Below are positions 61,192 through 64,000 of a DNA stretch of 64,000 nucleotides, one piece after another. How positions within the stretch are numbered: the stretch's first letter is position 1; every line of letters begins with the position of its first letter. The position numbers and the translations under genes were made by a program. This stretch comes from Parascedosporium putredinis (Eukaryota > Ascomycota > Sordariomycetes > Microascales > Microascaceae). The stretch is from assembly GCA_949357655.1 (NCBI GenBank), contig CASHTG010000015.1:3038001-3102000 (forward strand), read 5' to 3'. The notes beneath the pieces were generated by a model, which was given only the letters and a program-made list of their open reading frames with translations, was not told the origin of the DNA and did no database searches.

Positions 61192-64000
61192 CTAGGAGAC
61201 AACCTGTGATCTGTGCTTGGGCGACTTGCCCGATTCAAGCGCCTTCATCTGTTGCTCGGCCCAGTCAATGACGCCTTTATACCCCGGCTGCTTAACTTTG
61301 ACGACCTCGCTAAAAGCGCCGAGGGCGGCAATACGGACCTGCATCTTGGATAGGGAGCACTCATAGCCAGGAAACCGGGCCTTTCTGGTCCTGGATGTAA
61401 GGAGGGCATGGGCAACCTCGACGAGCCGGCCGATGGTGCGGACAAAGACATCCTCGCGGGGCCTCCTATCACGGGGAAGGCAGCGGATGTAGGCGCAGGC
61501 CTTGCGGGCAGTCTCGGCCATGGCGGCAGCGAGGTTGGCGCGCGAGAGGGAGGCGGGGTTGTGTGCGGTGTCGAAGAACATCATGTGGGACTGGATACGA
61601 AAGGCGTTGAGGGTTTTGCGCTCAAAGTTGTGGCCGGGGCGGCGGGAGGCCTCGACGGTGAGGGCGTCGGAGAGGAGGGCGGGGAGGGCCCGCGGGGCGG
61701 TGCCGGGAGATGGAGAGGGTGGATGGGTGGATGAGGGTGCCGCAGTAGGGAAGCCGGTGGCGGGGAGGAGGGGGACGAGGGGCACCAGCGGGGCACGGGG
61801 ACGGAGTCGATTTCGAGGGCAAAGTTGACGAGGCTTTTGGCTGGGTTGACGGTGACGCCGTAGTCGGGGAGGCCGGCGTGCATGACGGCCATGAAGCGCT
61901 CGGCCTTGGAGCGGTCGGTGGTGATGAGGAGGAAGTCGTCGATGAGGCGCAAGAGGAGGGACCCGCCGGGGTCGTCGGCGAGGAAGGCGAGGTGGCGGCG
62001 TTCCAGGTCGGCGTAAAAGTAGTTGCAAAAGGCGGTCGAGAGGACGGAGCCCTGGGGCACGCCGCGCTTCTGGCGGTAGTACTTTTGCCAATCTTGACAA
62101 TGTTGCTGCGCACGTGGTCGGTGAGGAGGGTGGCGAGGGCGCCGGTGTTGTAGACGCGCTTCATCGAGTTGCTGACGAAGATTGTGTTCTTCTTGCCCGT
62201 GGCTAGCTTGGATTCTAGGTGGCTGGCGAAGCGCGTCTCGTCGCTGGCGGTGGCCGCGAGGGACTGCCAGCGCTTGGCCGGCTTGGAGAGGGCGGTACCG
62301 CATGTGTCCGGCACCGAGTCTCCGGGTTTGATCTCGACGTACTTGGAGATGACGTACCTGTCATCGGAAGGTATCGTTTTCATGAGCTCAACGACGGCGT
62401 CCTGGGGCATCGTGTCGAACGCGGCGCGGACGTCGACCTTGGCCAGGTAAAACCTTTTGACCGGACCGCCTCGCGCATTCTCCGCAAAGGCCTTGAGGCG
62501 CGAGTATAGCTCGGCCACGGAAAGAGGGAGGAGCCGAGCCGCGAAGGGTCCCGGTCCTTTTCTAGGGTAAACATGCCGTGGACGGGGGCGAGGATCGAGT
62601 TGATGCTGGGTAGCAACACTTGTCGACCCTTGTGGAACTCCCTTCGCCGCAGGTTCATGATGGGGCGCAGGGCAGCGTCCTTGGGGAGGAGCCTTAGCTG
62701 GCTAGTGCCCAGTGCTCGCTGATCGAGCAGGCTCCGAGCATCGGCCGCCTTGATTTCCTCAAAGAGGTCTGCCCTGAGGGCGACCATGGCGGGCTCGGCG
62801 ATGCGCCTCCAGACATCGTGTCTGAAGTAAAAGAGACGGTTCTTGTGTTTACCTGAATCAGTAACGTAGAAGTTTGATCGGATCAGAGGTATCAGCAGCG
62901 AGTCAAAGACGTAGTACAGGAACTCTAGGAAAATCTCCGTCCTCTTTAGCTTGTCAGTGGGGGACATCTTGTATTCTCGAAGGTGGGGCGGTGCGAGCCA
63001 CTCGACGTCGGTTAGCTAGAGGTGGGGGTTATCGGGAGCAAGCGTTAGCGCTCATGAAGTCACTAAATAGAGAGAGAGAGAGAGATGGAGAGCGGGTCGA
63101 CGATTCTCTTACCTTCATGCCCTGATATATGTCGTGAAGCGACATGTTTTCAAATCTGCGAAGGCGGACGAAGCGGTCCACGTTCTCCATTACCAGCTCT
63201 TTGTTGTGCTTTTGGACAGAACCCACGCCCCAGACCTCGTTGGGGATGATTTTGCACAAGACTCTTTGGCAAAAGGCCGATACCTGAGACGGGGAGTGGC
63301 GAGGTCCACAATCGAGTCTTCTCCTAGGTCAAGGGGGTCAACGGCGTCGTGGGCTCGCCCTTGCCACCGTTCCCTCTCTTGTCTTGAGCTCGTCTCACAC
63401 CGTCGGCGAGGCTTCGAGCTTGGCGGTCCTCGGTTGTTCCATCGCCGGTTACCGAAGCGGCGGGACCCGCAGTCAGCCTCAAGTCCGTTCCTGTTTGTTT
63501 CGCCCCGCGCTGTCCCGGGCCGACCGCAGGCCTTGGACAGTAGTAATCGAGGAGCTGGTTATAGGAGCAACGAGTGTGAAGGATTTGAAGGCGCTGCACA
63601 AGTTCTTTGGGACGGCCGCGAAGTCGCTTGGGTAGCCGGATCCGTACGGAAGAGTTCCCCTCTTGATCTACATGATGAAAAGTGGTATTGATTTCGTCTT
63701 CTCGCAGGGTGTAATCCTGAAATTTCTGACCGGTCTTGGTCCGGTCAACGTGAAGGTGAACACGTTATGAAGGCCAAACTGTCGGGGAAACATGTACGCC
63801 ATGACCCGGAGGGTGCTCTCATCAGACCCTCGACTAGGTTGGCTCTCGGTTCCGGGCCCATCCTTGGCGTTGTCCCCTTTGGCATGGTAGGGAGCACGGT
63901 TGAGGATATCTATGGGTTTCGTCAATATCTTTCCCTCTTCCCATTAATATTCCAGGCGTAAAAATCAACGACGGCTAGGAGTGCAAAGGGAAAGAAGGGA
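61192..64000 (-). CDS. tert: Telomerase reverse transcriptase, C-terminal three quarters (gene runs off the window; about nine frame breaks)
   Basis: The catalytic subunit of telomerase. About 905 codons are visible, and the N-terminal part lies beyond 64000. In order: RNA-binding-domain signature FPRQFGLHNVF; DRTKTGQKFQDYTLRE and PKRLRG; VDRFVRLRRFENMSLHDI; intron 63016-63112 (contains an AG repeat), joining to LTDVEWLAPPHLREYK; motif T (FYFRHDVWRRI); motifs 1-2 (LRLLPKDAALRPIMNLR); motif A (LAKVDVRAAFDTMP, catalytic Asp); motif B' (RGVPQGSVLSTAFCNYFYAD); motif C (LLRLIDDFLLIT, the Asp pair); motif D (YGVTVNPAKSLVNF); motif E region; thumb ending at TAG 61192-61194. Breaks lie near 63945, 63743, 63333-63337, 63291-63294, 62520-62523, 62083-62086, 61790-61793, 61748-61750 and 61680-61720. 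All catalytic residues are present in open segments, so this is not a decayed copy. Confidence 0.95.
63066..63085. repeat. (AG)n microsatellite inside the TERT intron
   Basis: Alternating A and G over about 18-20 bases within intron 63016-63112. On the coding strand it is a CT repeat upstream of the CTCTAG acceptor. Confidence 0.85.

Noticed and set aside
61192..63691. The reverse transcriptase region as a non-LTR retrotransposon
   Set aside because: The RNA-binding-domain signature, motif T, the VEWL segment and the motif C context (LLRLIDDFLLIT) are specific to telomerase. There is no endonuclease or gag-like frame.

Overview
The window looks like nuclear DNA of a filamentous ascomycete (Pezizomycotina, probably Sordariomycetes). 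The genes have short GT...CTAAC...AG introns. There is a Zn2Cys6 regulator with the Pezizomycotina-type middle-homology region, an F-box/leucine-rich protein of the kind common in these fungi, an Abp1 with ADF-H and two SH3 domains, and a telomerase reverse transcriptase carrying the fungal FPRQFGLHNVF signature. I cannot name the species.

Layout, left to right. 1-114 (+) is the last 37 codons of a gene that starts outside the window. 928-3582 (-) is APC2, the cullin subunit of the anaphase-promoting complex. About 11.9 kb without a recognisable gene follows. 15442-17056 (-) is a four-exon zinc-finger regulator. About 17.2 kb without a recognisable gene lies on its 5' side. 34224-37224 (-) is an F-box protein. 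The right part is denser: PKR1 (42025-42627, +), a Zn2Cys6 transcription factor (43638-46592, -), the monothiol glutaredoxin Grx4 (48946-49745, +), actin-binding protein Abp1 (51617-54248, +), a small CYSTM-like cysteine-rich protein (55524-56017, -), a wax-synthase-like membrane acyltransferase (59145-60930, +) and TERT (61192 to the window end, -, N-terminus missing).

The genes do not form a pathway or a biosynthetic cluster. They are mostly housekeeping functions (cell-cycle ubiquitin ligase, V-ATPase assembly, iron-sulfur/iron sensing, actin and endocytosis, telomere maintenance) with three regulators between them.

Two points govern how the annotation should be read. First, nearly every longer gene is interrupted by one-base frame changes, mostly where a C or G run is one base short. 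I count 28 such sites in about 17.7 kb of coding sequence, including in genes that should be essential. I read them as sequencing or assembly errors and annotate each gene across them. Second, the Zn2Cys6 gene only encodes a canonical zinc cluster if a 3-nucleotide microexon is spliced in. I saw no transposon, CRISPR array, rRNA, convincing tRNA or new multi-gene system.
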